From Bacteroidales bacterium (GTDB taxonomy: Bacteria; Bacteroidota; Bacteroidia; Bacteroidales; Rikenellaceae): a DNA stretch of 9,825 bases. Made by a program: the position numbers and the translations under genes. The DNA lies in assembly GCA_949419965.1 (NCBI GenBank), contig CASPAC010000031.1, positions 1-9,825 of the forward strand. Reading direction: 5' to 3'. Below the pieces are notes generated by a model, which worked only from the letters and a program-made list of their open reading frames with translations, did no database searches and was not told the origin of the DNA. Shown here in pieces: positions 1 through 6,639 of the stretch (the first letter of the stretch is position 1; every line of letters begins with the position of its first letter).

Positions 1-267
1 AAGCCCCGCCCTGCGGAGGCTCGCAAAACTCGCTCCGCTGGCTTCGGCACGAGAACAACCGTTGCACCACTATCGAAACCAGGAATCGGTTGCGCCTTAC
101 ACAATACGCGAATTGCAAAACCGATAAAACCGGCGGCAAACAACCGCAAACGAACAACGATTTTCTTTACCCACCACGTCATTACGCTGCCAGCGGACTG
201 CTGAATCTACAAACCACACTGACAAAAGCCGTAACTCCTGTCACTCCGGGTGTGAAGTTGCCTTTTC

Positions 268-302
268 AAAGGTAAAGGTGAGAGGTGAAAAGTGAAAGGT
301 TC
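268..302. repeat. Degenerate purine heptamer array
   Basis: Five consecutive seven-base units can be read: AAAGGTA, AAGGTGA, GAGGTGA, AAAGTGA and AAGGTTC. The consensus is close to AARGTGA, or TCACYTT on the other strand. The same kind of array recurs at 7546-7576. Such short TTCACTTTTCAC-like arrays are familiar in intergenic DNA of Bacteroidales from memory, but no function is known to me. It lies 20 bases from a GC-rich stem-loop. Confidence 0.6.
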
Positions 303-321
303 TGTGTGCAAAACTTTCCTT

Positions 322-363
322 CGGGGCGGCTCGCGCTGAAAGCGCGCCCCCGCAGCCGCCCCG
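322..363. repeat. GC-rich branched palindrome, copy A
   Basis: Outer arms CGGGGCGGCT (322-331) and AGCCGCCCCG (354-363) pair perfectly over 10 bases. Inside is a second stem, CGCGCT (332-337) with AGCGCG (341-346), closed by the three-base loop GAA. A one-sided bulge CCCCCGC (347-353) separates the two stems. The reverse complement of the same architecture, with the same inner stem and bulge, occurs at 9657-9706. Both copies have TTCATTCT on one side and AAGG on the other. No T tract follows, so it does not look like a simple terminator. Confidence 0.75.
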
Positions 364-521
364 AGAATGAAAATGCGAAGCAATGGCAAGATCCGCCCAT
401 CCGAATAAGACACGCAACAAAGCAAGCGGAAAACAGCGCGAAAACATCATGTAACCGAGTCCATGTGCGAACGAAGCACCGACTTACGAAAGCGCAACAC
501 CCCCGAACAGAAAAATGGCTC

Positions 522-1028
522 TCAGAACAGCACGGGTGCCGGAGGAGGAAATGCGGGCCCTGCCGGACAAAGGTTATCGACCGTACGGCCAAGGCGCAAA
601 GCACGGCGGACGGTATACGACGTGCCGCCGGGAGAGCCGTCGAACCAAGCGATCAACCGGGCGGCATGGCCGACCAAAAAATCGTTGCGCACCGTATAGA
701 CGCCGCGATGATAACCGGCCGACAAGACGATGGTTTCGTCCGCCGCAGCCGCGACCCGCTCGAAGCGCGCCCGATCCCCGGCCGAAAAACGCACCGCCTG
801 CCCCTTGAACGGAATGACGGCGACCAACCGCAATCCGGGACACACTGCACGGCACTCCAGCACGGCTTCGGCAGCGGCGAGGTCGAACCCTACGGCCATG
901 CCGCTGAGGAACGTACGGCAGCCACGAGCGTAAGCCGCCCCGACCGCCCGACGCAAGGTATCGTCGGCCTGGCCGCAGTAGGTGCGATGGCCCGTAAAGG
1001 CGACGGTCGAAAACGAATCGCCGATCAT
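522..1028 (-). CDS. SLOG-family protein (DUF1273/YpsA-like)
   Basis: A 168-residue protein with a Rossmann-like SLOG fold pattern. The nucleotide-binding-type start FTGHR is at residues 11-15, a second conserved loop SGMAVGFD is at 42-49, and a late segment WFDGSPGGTSYT is near 128-139. These match the DUF1273/YpsA branch of SLOG proteins, which are thought to bind nucleotide-derived ligands; the exact ligand and role are unknown. The start at 1028 puts the beta-strand just before FTGHR at the N-terminus, as usual. An in-frame ATG at 1064 would add 12 residues of uncharacteristic sequence. It is divergent from the YtxH-like gene with a 70-base gap. The family call is firm, the function is not. 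Confidence 0.8.
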   Translation of the reverse strand: MIGDSFSTVAFTGHRTYCGQADDTLRRAVGAAYARGCRTFLSGMAVGFDLAAAEAVLECRAVCPGLRLVAVIPFKGQAVRFSAGDRARFERVAAAADETIVLSAGYHRGVYTVRNDFLVGHAARLIAWFDGSPGGTSYTVRRALRLGRTVDNLCPAGPAFPPPAPVLF

Positions 1029-1032
1029 GACG

Positions 1033-1065
1033 TAAAGATAGCCTTTTTGGCCCGGACTTTGCAAA
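1033..1065 (-). promoter_or_regulatory. Possible promoter of the SLOG gene, near-leaderless
   Basis: On the minus strand TTTG (1065-1062) is followed after 21 bases by TATCTTTA (1040-1033). This is one base off the Bacteroidota -7 consensus TAnnTTTG. The chosen ATG begins only four bases later, so transcription from here would start at or next to the start codon. It is weak evidence because the match is imperfect. Confidence 0.3.
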
Positions 1066-1098
1066 ACCGGGACAATGAATCTTTAAAATTTCACAGCC

Positions 1099-1308
1099 AT
1101 GAAAAACACAGGTATCATCCTCGCTTCGTTGCTGGGCGGACTGATCGTCGGCTCGGCCCTCACCATGCTTTTCACCCCGCAGTCGGGTCCTGAAACGCGC
1201 AAGCAGATCAAGGATTTCATCAACGACGAGATCGACAAGATGAAGTCGCAGGTCGACAAGGTACACGACAAGATCGAGGAGGCCCGCTGCCACTGCGACC
1301 AACAGTAA
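1099..1308 (+). CDS. YtxH-like small membrane protein
   Basis: A 69-residue protein with one N-terminal membrane segment (about residues 5-25, glycine and leucine rich). It is followed by the typical motif LFTPQSGPETRKQIKDF (24-40) and a charged, heptad-like helix to the end. This matches the YtxH domain family (LFAPKSG-type motif). The family is widespread, associated with stress in Bacillus, and has no settled molecular function. The tail ends in CHCDQQ, a cysteine-histidine-cysteine cluster that I cannot interpret. It sits 24 bases upstream of a second small membrane protein gene on the same strand, so the two are probably co-transcribed. No clear -33/-7 promoter was found in the 70-base gap upstream. 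Confidence 0.8.
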   Translation: MKNTGIILASLLGGLIVGSALTMLFTPQSGPETRKQIKDFINDEIDKMKSQVDKVHDKIEEARCHCDQQ

Positions 1309-1332
1309 CCGCCCCATCCATCGTCGCATCGC

Positions 1333-1680
1333 ATGGCCTCGAACAACAAACCCGCGCCGGCCGGGCACTTCTTCGTTGCGCTGCTCGGCTTCTGCATGTC
1401 GGTCGTGATCGCCATCGTGCTGCTGGTCGCGGCACTGGTACTCGGACTCTCCGAGCTGCTGGGATCGTTCACCTGGTCGGCACTCATCGTGGCCGGGCTC
1501 TTCATACTCGCCGCCGCGGCCATCTACTTTTTTACGATCAAGGGAACGGTAGAACAGATCCGGGAGCAGGCCGAGACGGTCTACGACGTGGCCCGGCTCT
1601 TCAAACAAGGCTACGACTGGGTGAAGGACAAACTTGATTTCCTGGTCCGGCTGCGGAACGAGTTGTGGCCTGTCGATTAG
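1333..1680 (+). CDS. Phage-holin-superfamily-like (YqjE-type) membrane protein
   Basis: A 115-residue protein with two adjacent hydrophobic segments (about residues 13-39 and 48-68), separated by a short loop. A charged, probably helical cytosolic tail follows, ending ELWPVD. Size and layout match the putative holin superfamily III/YqjE group (phage_holin_3_6), which in Bacteroidales is often next to a YtxH gene. Despite the name there is no sign of phage or lysis genes here, so a structural envelope or stress role is more likely. It lies 24 bases after the YtxH-like gene and is followed by a hairpin terminator about 70 bases downstream. The family assignment rests on topology and context rather than on a diagnostic motif. 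Confidence 0.7.
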   Translation: MASNNKPAPAGHFFVALLGFCMSVVIAIVLLVAALVLGLSELLGSFTWSALIVAGLFILAAAAIYFFTIKGTVEQIREQAETVYDVARLFKQGYDWVKDKLDFLVRLRNELWPVD

Positions 1681-1701
1681 AACGGAAAAGCGCAGCTCAC
1701 G

Positions 1702-1737
1702 GCAGCCGAACGATGGCTTGCACGCAAGGCTGCAAGC
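1702..1737 (+). other. Alternative-pairing segment in the 3' region of the holin-like gene
   Basis: GCAGCC (1702-1707) can pair with GGCTGC (1728-1733), while GCTTGCA (1716-1722) can pair with TGCAAGC (1731-1737). The two stems share bases 1731-1733 and cannot form fully together. TGCAAGC can also pair with a further GCTTGCA at 1789-1795, which would enclose the terminator hairpin. This may be simple 3' RNA folding; there is no T tract after it. Confidence 0.35.
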
Positions 1738-1752
1738 ATTTCCAACATGACG

Positions 1753-1783
1753 AAGCCCCGGCTTTCACGAGTCGGGGCTTTAT
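1753..1783 (+). terminator. Terminator of the ytxH-holin pair
   Basis: AAGCCCCG (1753-1760) pairs perfectly with CGGGGCTT (1773-1780). The stem can be extended inward with GCTT and AGT to a four-base loop. TTTAT follows on the plus strand. It lies about 70 bases after the stop of the holin-like gene. The T tract is short, but the stem is strong and of a form common in Bacteroidales. Confidence 0.7.
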
Positions 1784-1896
1784 CATGCGCTTGCAGCCCG
1801 ATGCAGACCGGGCAGGCCGCAGCAACGGGAAGCTATAAATCCAGCCAGAGCGCTAATCTTCGAAACCCGGCGAACCGGTCAGTACGGCAACAACGG

Positions 1897-1935
1897 TAGA
1901 AAAACAAAAAGGGTTGCGTATCGGATACGCAACCC
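1897..1935 (-). terminator. Terminator of the rubrerythrin gene
   Basis: GGGTTGCGTA (1911-1920) pairs with TACGCAACCC (1926-1935) around a short TCGGA loop. On the minus strand the stem is followed by TTTTTGTTTTT (1910-1900). It begins 23 bases after the rubrerythrin stop codon. This is a textbook intrinsic terminator and is directional to the minus strand. Confidence 0.9.
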
Positions 1936-1958
1936 CGTTTGTCGGTATGAAGCAAGGA

Positions 1959-2510
1959 TTACTTGAAATACCGTTTATAGAGACCCTCGAAGCCTTTGCC
2001 GTGACGGGCCTCATCCTTGGCCATTTCGTGCACCGTATCGTGCACGGCGTCGAGGTTCTGCTCCTTGGCCAGACGGGCCAGACGCATCTTGTCCTCGCAG
2101 GCGCCGCACTCGGCGTTCATGCGCTTGAAAAGGTTGGTCTTCGTGTCCCATACGACCTCGCCGATCAGCTCGGCGAACTTCGAAGCGTGCTCGGCCTCCT
2201 CCCATGCGTAGCGCTTGTAGGCCTCGGCGATCTCGGGATAACCCTCGCGGTCGGCCTGACGGCTCATGGCCAGGTACATGCCCACCTCGGTGCACTCGCC
2301 GATGAAGTGGTTCTGCAGGCCCTCCCACAACTCGGGGCTGGCACCCTTGCCGTCACCGATCTTGTGCACGGTCACGAAATCGAGGTCGCCCTCCTGCTCC
2401 TGGACTTCGACGAACTTGTCTTTGCCCACCTTGCACATGGGGCACTGATCGGGTGCCTCGGGACCCTCGTGAATGTAACCGCAGACGGTACAACGCCATT
2501 TCTTTGCCAT
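1959..2510 (-). CDS. Reverse rubrerythrin (peroxide-reducing)
   Basis: A 183-residue protein with a rubredoxin-like domain at the N-terminus (C7, C10, C23, C26) and a ferritin-like diiron domain behind it. Candidate iron ligands are E72/E75, E105 with H108, E134, and E167 with H170 in the EARHGKG motif. Rubredoxin-first order defines reverse rubrerythrin, which in anaerobes such as Clostridium acetobutylicum reduces hydrogen peroxide (and oxygen) with electrons from NAD(P)H via a reductase; it acts in the cytoplasm. Length and motifs are complete. It is a single-gene unit with its own promoter and terminator. No adjacent reductase or rubredoxin gene is present, so the electron donor must be encoded elsewhere. 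Confidence 0.93.
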   Translation of the reverse strand: MAKKWRCTVCGYIHEGPEAPDQCPMCKVGKDKFVEVQEQEGDLDFVTVHKIGDGKGASPELWEGLQNHFIGECTEVGMYLAMSRQADREGYPEIAEAYKRYAWEEAEHASKFAELIGEVVWDTKTNLFKRMNAECGACEDKMRLARLAKEQNLDAVHDTVHEMAKDEARHGKGFEGLYKRYFK

Positions 2511-2552
2511 AATCGTAGAATGTTTGAGTGTTTAAGGTTTCTGTTTACGGTA

Positions 2553-2560
2553 CAAAAATA
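2553..2560 (-). promoter_or_regulatory. -7 box of the rubrerythrin promoter
   Basis: On the minus strand TATTTTTG (2560-2553) is an exact TAnnTTTG box. It would give a leader of roughly 35 bases before the ATG at 2510. No clean TTTG lies 19-21 bases upstream; the matching zone is AT-rich and overlaps the inverted repeat at 2582-2607. Confidence 0.6.
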
Positions 2561-2581
2561 GCGAAAGAGGGCGAATAAACG

Positions 2582-2607
2582 ATAAAAAAACGATATTCTT
2601 TTTTTAT
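2582..2607. repeat. AT-rich inverted repeat upstream of rubrerythrin
   Basis: ATAAAAAAA (2582-2590) and TTTTTTTAT (2599-2607) are perfectly complementary over 9 bases with an 8-base spacer. The repeat begins 22 bases upstream of the rubrerythrin -7 box and ends 18 bases downstream of the stop of the lipoprotein gene. It could be an operator, an AT-rich upstream promoter element, or part of a weak terminator for the lipoprotein gene. Confidence 0.5.
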
Positions 2608-2624
2608 GCCGCCATAAGCCTGGC

Positions 2625-3572
2625 CTATAGTGCGGCCGCAGGCTGCAAGCGCTCCAGAACGGCTTCCTCGATACGCCAGACTTCGGTCGCATCCTTGACC
2701 AGCACGCGTTTGTCGCGGTCGAGGAGGTAGAGCGCCGGAATGGCCGAAAGGTCGTAGGACGACGTCTCGCGGATGACGCTGCCCTTGTCGTAGGCGTTGA
2801 TCCACGACGCGGGCATGTTCTTGCGGTAGGCATGCCATTCGCCGAGGTCCTCGTCGGGATAGAGCGCCAGGACTTTCAGCGCGCCCCGGGCGATCAGATC
2901 GGAAAGCATGGGCGAAGCGCAGATGCCATCGCGGATTTCGCGGCACATGGGACACCCGGGATTGTTGATGAAAAGCAGCACGAAATCGGCTTTGAGCCCG
3001 TAGAGCGTAGCCGACCTGCCGGAAGCTACCGTATAGCGGAAATCGTTGGCACGCTGACCGATGCGATTCTGCTTGGCGAGCTGCAGATCGTACTCGGGCG
3101 CCATGCGCTCGTATTCGTCGTAGAAAGGTGCGGCGAGCCGGGCTTCGAGCACGGGGATGTAGAATTCATCGTTGCGGTGCGGCGAATTGGGATCGGCAAA
3201 GAGCGCCTCGGCCATACCGGCGAAGTAGTCGAGCATGGGACGCGACGCCGACGCGCGCTTCATGAGCGCCTGCATGGGCGCCGGATCGGTCGGCCGGTCG
3301 GAGATGATGTCGACGAACTCGACGAAACTGCGGAACATGCGCCCCGAATCGGCCTTATGGACGAACATGGTGTCGGAAAAGTCGAAGCGGTCCCAATAGT
3401 GCACGCGCAGATAGTTGCGGGCCTCCTCGGGCATCATGCCTGCGGGCGGCATGGGCGGCATGAAGACGTATTGCTTTTCAGCGCCCGAAACCTCCGGCTG
3501 CTGCCGGGCCGGCTTCCGGCCGCACGACATGAAGGCTGCCAAAACGAAAAAGAGACAAAGGAAACGAAACAT
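2625..3572 (-). CDS. Thioredoxin-like lipoprotein (DUF5106-type)
   Basis: A 315-residue predicted lipoprotein. The N-terminus has a basic/hydrophobic signal ending AAFMSC, so C17 is the probable lipidated cysteine; the -3 position is Phe, a relaxed lipobox of a kind common in Bacteroidota. Residues about 45-180 are helical with a YWDRFDF motif (59-65), as in DUF5106. The rest is a thioredoxin-like domain with CPMC at 207-210 and a cis-proline-type loop AIPALYLLD (278-286). The role is probably thiol-disulfide exchange in the envelope; the substrate is unknown. The start was set at 3572 by the signal peptide and by the promoter 30 bases upstream. An in-frame ATG at 3797 would add an N-terminus lacking any signal. 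It is a single-gene unit. Confidence 0.85.
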   Translation of the reverse strand: MFRFLCLFFVLAAFMSCGRKPARQQPEVSGAEKQYVFMPPMPPAGMMPEEARNYLRVHYWDRFDFSDTMFVHKADSGRMFRSFVEFVDIISDRPTDPAPMQALMKRASASRPMLDYFAGMAEALFADPNSPHRNDEFYIPVLEARLAAPFYDEYERMAPEYDLQLAKQNRIGQRANDFRYTVASGRSATLYGLKADFVLLFINNPGCPMCREIRDGICASPMLSDLIARGALKVLALYPDEDLGEWHAYRKNMPASWINAYDKGSVIRETSSYDLSAIPALYLLDRDKRVLVKDATEVWRIEEAVLERLQPAAAL

Positions 3573-3600
3573 GACTCCGGGTATTTGAATCGGTAACAGC

Positions 3601-3634
3601 GCAAAATTACGAATTTTGCGGTCAAACCGCAAAA
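3601..3634. repeat. Two overlapping perfect palindromes on the lipoprotein promoter
   Basis: GCAAAATT (3601-3608) and AATTTTGC (3612-3619) form a perfect 8-base inverted repeat with a 3-base spacer. TTTTGCGGT (3614-3622) and ACCGCAAAA (3626-3634) form a perfect 9-base inverted repeat, also with a 3-base spacer. They share TTTTGC at 3614-3619, so only one can fold at a time. Together they cover both the -33 and the -7 box. Confidence 0.7.
3602..3633 (-). promoter_or_regulatory. Promoter of the thioredoxin-like lipoprotein gene
   Basis: On the minus strand TTTG (3633-3630), a 20-base spacer and TAATTTTG (3609-3602) match the Bacteroidota sigma consensus exactly. The leader to the ATG at 3572 would be roughly 22-25 bases. 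This supports a transcription unit separate from the etf operon upstream. Confidence 0.8.
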
Positions 3635-3800
3635 GGAGCTGCATTTTTCGGGCCGGAACAGCCGAACGGTCTGTTTTCCCGCAATCGGCCCGGCAACGGC
3701 AGCCGGAGCCTTTGCGCCTGCCGGAATCGCCGCGGGCACTCCGCACCAGCGATGACGATCGATGCAGGACACGGCAGCCGAAAAGCTGCGGCAGCATTGC

Positions 3801-3839
3801 GAAACAAAAAGAGCAGGGCCCTGCAATCGGGCCCCGCTC
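3801..3839 (-). terminator. Terminator of the etfBA-acyl-CoA dehydrogenase operon
   Basis: GAGC-A-GGGCCC (3811-3821) pairs with GGGCCC-C-GCTC (3829-3839) with a single A-C mismatch and a 7-base loop. On the minus strand it is followed by TTTTTGTTTC (3810-3801). It lies about 45 bases beyond the acyl-CoA dehydrogenase stop codon. Confidence 0.88.
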
Positions 3840-3883
3840 CTACGAACGGCCATCGGCGGGAACTCCGCCGCCGGCAGACGAAA

Positions 3884-5608
3884 CTAACACTCCTGCTCGA
3901 CGGCCTTGAAGAGGTCGACATCGTCGAGCGAGGAATTCATGACGTAAGTATACGCCTCGCCGATCTTGCCCTCGGCCAGTTTGACGAAGATGCGTGCCGA
4001 ATTGACATACTCCTCGCACTCCCCGGCCTGGCGGGCCAGCAGATAGGTGATGATGATATGCCCGGCGGTCTCGACGAGACGGCGTGCATGGAAATCCTTG
4101 AACCCGGGCTTCTCCTTGTCGCCGGACTCGACGCGCTCGACCATCTCTGCGAACTTGGCGGTCAGCTCCTTGAGCTTGGCGACGACGGGCTGCATGCACT
4201 CGCAGTAAGTGTCGGCGGCGTAGCGCTCGATCTGCTCCATGAAGGTGCCCTTGGTCACGGCGTTGATGGCCGCCACGACCTGCAGCTGCGAAGTACCCTC
4301 GTAGATGTTCATGATGCGGGCGTCGCGATAGATGCGCTCGCAGGGGTAGTCCTTCATGAAGCCCGAACCGCCGTGGATCTGGATGGCATCGTAGGCCAGC
4401 TGGTTGGCGTACTCCGACGAAAAGAGCTTCACGAGGGGCGTAAAACCGTCGGCCAGACGGGTGTAGAACTTCATCTCCTGGCGCTCCTCGGTCTCCAGCG
4501 AACGCTCGTGCGAGATGTGGGTATACTGCTTGTAGATCTCAACGAAGCGCGTGGTTTCGTAGAGCAGCGCGCGGGCGCCCTGCAGCTTGGCCTTCATGTT
4601 GGAGAGCATCTCCGAGATGGCGGCGAACCGGATGATGGGCTTGCCGAACTGGGCGCGCTCGCGGGCATATTTCAACGCCTCGCGGTAAGCGGCCTCGCAC
4701 GTACCGACCGACTGGGCGCCGATGCCCAGACGGGCGGCGTTCATGAGCGACATGACGTACTTGATAAGGCCCATCTTACGGTCGCCGACCAACTGAGCGG
4801 GAGCGTTGGTGAAGACCAACTCGCACGTGGGCGAACCCTTGATACCGAGCTTGTTCTCGATACGGCGCACCTTGACGCCGCCGTCGCGCTTGTCGTAGAC
4901 GAGCATCGAGAGACCGCGCGCATCGGCGGTGCCCTCCTCGGTGCGTGCCAGCACGAGCGAGACGTCGCCGTCGCCGTTGGTGATAAAACGTTTTACACCG
5001 TTCAGGAGCCACGTCTGCTTCTCCTCGGACCAGGTGGCCTTGAGCATGACGGCCCCGAGGTCGGAGCCGGCGTCGGGCTCGGTGAGGTCCATGGCGCAGG
5101 TGGCCCCGGCCGAAACCCACGGCAGGAACTTCTGCTTGATCTCCTCGGACGCGAACTCGTTGAGCGTCTCGGCGCAGTCCTGCAAACCCCAGATATTCTC
5201 GAACCCGGCATCGGCGCGGGCGACCATCTCGTTGGCCATGACGAAGCAGACGAGCGGGAAGTTCAAACCGTCGTACTTGCGCGGCAGAGTGAGGCCGCTC
5301 AGACCGGCGTCGACGATGGCCTTCATATTCTGAACGGTGCCGGAAGCGTACTCGACGTGGTCGTTGACGACGCGCGGACCCTCGTGGTCGACCCCCTCGG
5401 CGTTGGGCGCGATGACCTCGCCGCACACCTCGCCGGCGATTTCGAGCACGCGGCGGTAGGAATCCATGGCGTCGTCGAAATTCTGCGGAGCATAGTCGTA
5501 GAGGTCCTTCTCGGCGAAACCGCGCTCCTTGAGCTCCACGATCTTGCGCATCGCGGGATGCTGGAGGTGGAACTGCAAATCCTTGTTATCTGAAAAGAAA
5601 TTGGCCAT
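3884..5608 (-). CDS. Acyl-CoA dehydrogenase, long form with C-terminal extension
   Basis: A 574-residue flavoenzyme. The family signature DLTEPDAGSD is at 174-183, and the second conserved block runs from QIHGGSGF (410-417) to YRDAR. The catalytic base is E437 in IYEGTSQ. Classic acyl-CoA dehydrogenases have about 380 residues; the extra N-terminal 40-50 residues and the helical tail after about 465 match the longer subfamily with an Acyl-CoA_dh_C-type domain. It interconverts acyl-CoA and 2-enoyl-CoA, exchanging electrons with ETF. Its ATG overlaps the etfA stop by one base (TAATG), so it is translationally coupled to the ETF genes. In a fermenting anaerobe the reductive direction (for example crotonyl-CoA to butyryl-CoA) is plausible; chain length cannot be read from the sequence. 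Confidence 0.93.
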   Translation of the reverse strand: MANFFSDNKDLQFHLQHPAMRKIVELKERGFAEKDLYDYAPQNFDDAMDSYRRVLEIAGEVCGEVIAPNAEGVDHEGPRVVNDHVEYASGTVQNMKAIVDAGLSGLTLPRKYDGLNFPLVCFVMANEMVARADAGFENIWGLQDCAETLNEFASEEIKQKFLPWVSAGATCAMDLTEPDAGSDLGAVMLKATWSEEKQTWLLNGVKRFITNGDGDVSLVLARTEEGTADARGLSMLVYDKRDGGVKVRRIENKLGIKGSPTCELVFTNAPAQLVGDRKMGLIKYVMSLMNAARLGIGAQSVGTCEAAYREALKYARERAQFGKPIIRFAAISEMLSNMKAKLQGARALLYETTRFVEIYKQYTHISHERSLETEERQEMKFYTRLADGFTPLVKLFSSEYANQLAYDAIQIHGGSGFMKDYPCERIYRDARIMNIYEGTSQLQVVAAINAVTKGTFMEQIERYAADTYCECMQPVVAKLKELTAKFAEMVERVESGDKEKPGFKDFHARRLVETAGHIIITYLLARQAGECEEYVNSARIFVKLAEGKIGEAYTYVMNSSLDDVDLFKAVEQEC

Positions 5609-6627
5609 TACTTTGAATTTTGCTTGTAATACTTGATCATTTTGGGAATGATGTCGTTGACGTCGCCCGTGATGGCATAGTCGGCGAGCTTGCAGATGGG
5701 AGCCTCGGGGTCGGAGTTGATGGAAATGACCATCGACGACTGGTCCATGCCGGCCGTGTGCTGGATCTGACCCGAGATGCCGCAGGCGATGTAGAGCTTG
5801 GGACGCACCGTGACGCCGGTCTGGCCGACCTGGCGGGCATGTTCGGTGAATCCGGCATCGACGGCGGCGCGGCTGGCGCCCACTTCGCCGCCCAGAACGT
5901 CGGCGAGCTCATGCACGAGCCGGAAGTTCTCCTTCGAACCCATACCGTAACCGCCGGCGACGATGATGCCTGCGCCCTTGATGTCGATCTTGCGCTCCTC
6001 GATCTGCCGCTCGACGATGCGCACGGCCAAATCGCTGTCCTTGACGAACTTCTGCCACCCGATGGCCTTGACCTCGCCCTTGCCGGGCTGTGCGGCGTAC
6101 TCCTTGCGCATGACGCCCTCGCGGACGGTGGCCATCTGCGGCCGGCAGTCGGGATTGACGATGGTGGCGATGATGTTGCCGCCGAAAGCGGGGCGGATCT
6201 GGTACAAAAGGTCGGTATACTCCTTGCCGCTCTTGGGGTCCTTGTGGTCGCCGATGACGAGCTGGGTGCAGTCGGCGGTCAGACCGCTGTGCAGCGCCGA
6301 CGAAACGCGCGGGGCGAAGTCGCGGCCGATGCAGGTGGCGCCGAAGAGGACGATCTGGGGCTTCTCCTGCTCGATGAGACCGCACAGGACGGCCGTATGG
6401 GGCAGCGTGCGGAACGGCGCGAAAGTCTTGTCGTCGGCGACCCAGACGGTGTCGGCACCGTACTTGGCCAACTCCTTCTCGATGCCGGCGAGGCCCTCGC
6501 CCAGGACGACGGCGTCGAGACCGACGCCCAGCGTCGAAGCCAGCTCGCGGCCCTTGGTCAACAATTCGAGGCTCACGTCGGCAACCTTGCCCTCCTCGAT
6601 CTCGATATAGACGAATATGTTGTTCAT
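5608..6627 (-). CDS. etfA: Electron transfer flavoprotein, alpha subunit
   Basis: A 339-residue protein of normal length. The C-terminal FAD domain is intact: GASRAAVDAGF (250-260), VGQTG (267-271), and the family signature beginning LYIACGISGQIQHTAGM (278-294) and running through INSD (303-306). The N-terminal alpha/beta domain is also complete. Together with EtfB it forms the heterodimer that carries electrons to or from the acyl-CoA dehydrogenase encoded next. Its start lies 12 bases after the etfB stop, and its stop overlaps the dehydrogenase start. No iron-sulfur cluster extension is visible at the N-terminus, unlike ferredoxin-fused clostridial EtfA proteins. Confidence 0.96.
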   Translation of the reverse strand: MNNIFVYIEIEEGKVADVSLELLTKGRELASTLGVGLDAVVLGEGLAGIEKELAKYGADTVWVADDKTFAPFRTLPHTAVLCGLIEQEKPQIVLFGATCIGRDFAPRVSSALHSGLTADCTQLVIGDHKDPKSGKEYTDLLYQIRPAFGGNIIATIVNPDCRPQMATVREGVMRKEYAAQPGKGEVKAIGWQKFVKDSDLAVRIVERQIEERKIDIKGAGIIVAGGYGMGSKENFRLVHELADVLGGEVGASRAAVDAGFTEHARQVGQTGVTVRPKLYIACGISGQIQHTAGMDQSSMVISINSDPEAPICKLADYAITGDVNDIIPKMIKYYKQNSK

Positions 6628-6639
6628 GTCAAAAACGCA

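Larger units (their letters stand above)
1..521. other. Gene-free left flank
   Basis: I see no credible gene on either strand here. The open frames present are short, have biased compositions unlike real proteins and overlap repeats. The stretch holds a GC-rich segment with a small inverted repeat (GCGGAG at 13-18, CTCCGC at 33-38), a heptamer array (268-302) and a GC-rich stem-loop (322-363), both listed separately. No clear terminator for the minus-strand gene ending at 522 is visible. A decayed gene remnant in 60-260 cannot be excluded. Confidence 0.6.

Noticed and set aside
207..425. A minus-strand frame ending RSYGFCQCGL, faintly like the RAFGFSVRCV tail
   Set aside because: The resemblance is limited to a few residues, the preceding blocks (AAGYR, NYW) are absent, and the frame runs through the palindrome. 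Treated as chance.
285..1193. A 302-codon plus-strand open frame spanning the left flank
   Set aside because: It crosses the GC palindrome and the SLOG gene, is rich in Arg and Pro, and has no family resemblance.
1333..1680. Prophage or lysis cassette
   Set aside because: Only a holin-like topology is present. There is no endolysin, capsid, integrase or attachment site.
3623..3626. An alternative TTTG as the -33 box of the lipoprotein promoter
   Set aside because: Its spacing to the -7 box is only 13 bases; the TTTG at 3633-3630 gives the expected 20.
3752..5593. A 613-codon open frame on the plus strand opposite the acyl-CoA dehydrogenase
   Set aside because: It is the antisense shadow of a well-supported gene. 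Its predicted protein is dominated by Leu, Val, Gly, Asp and His without any domain, as expected opposite GC-rich codons.
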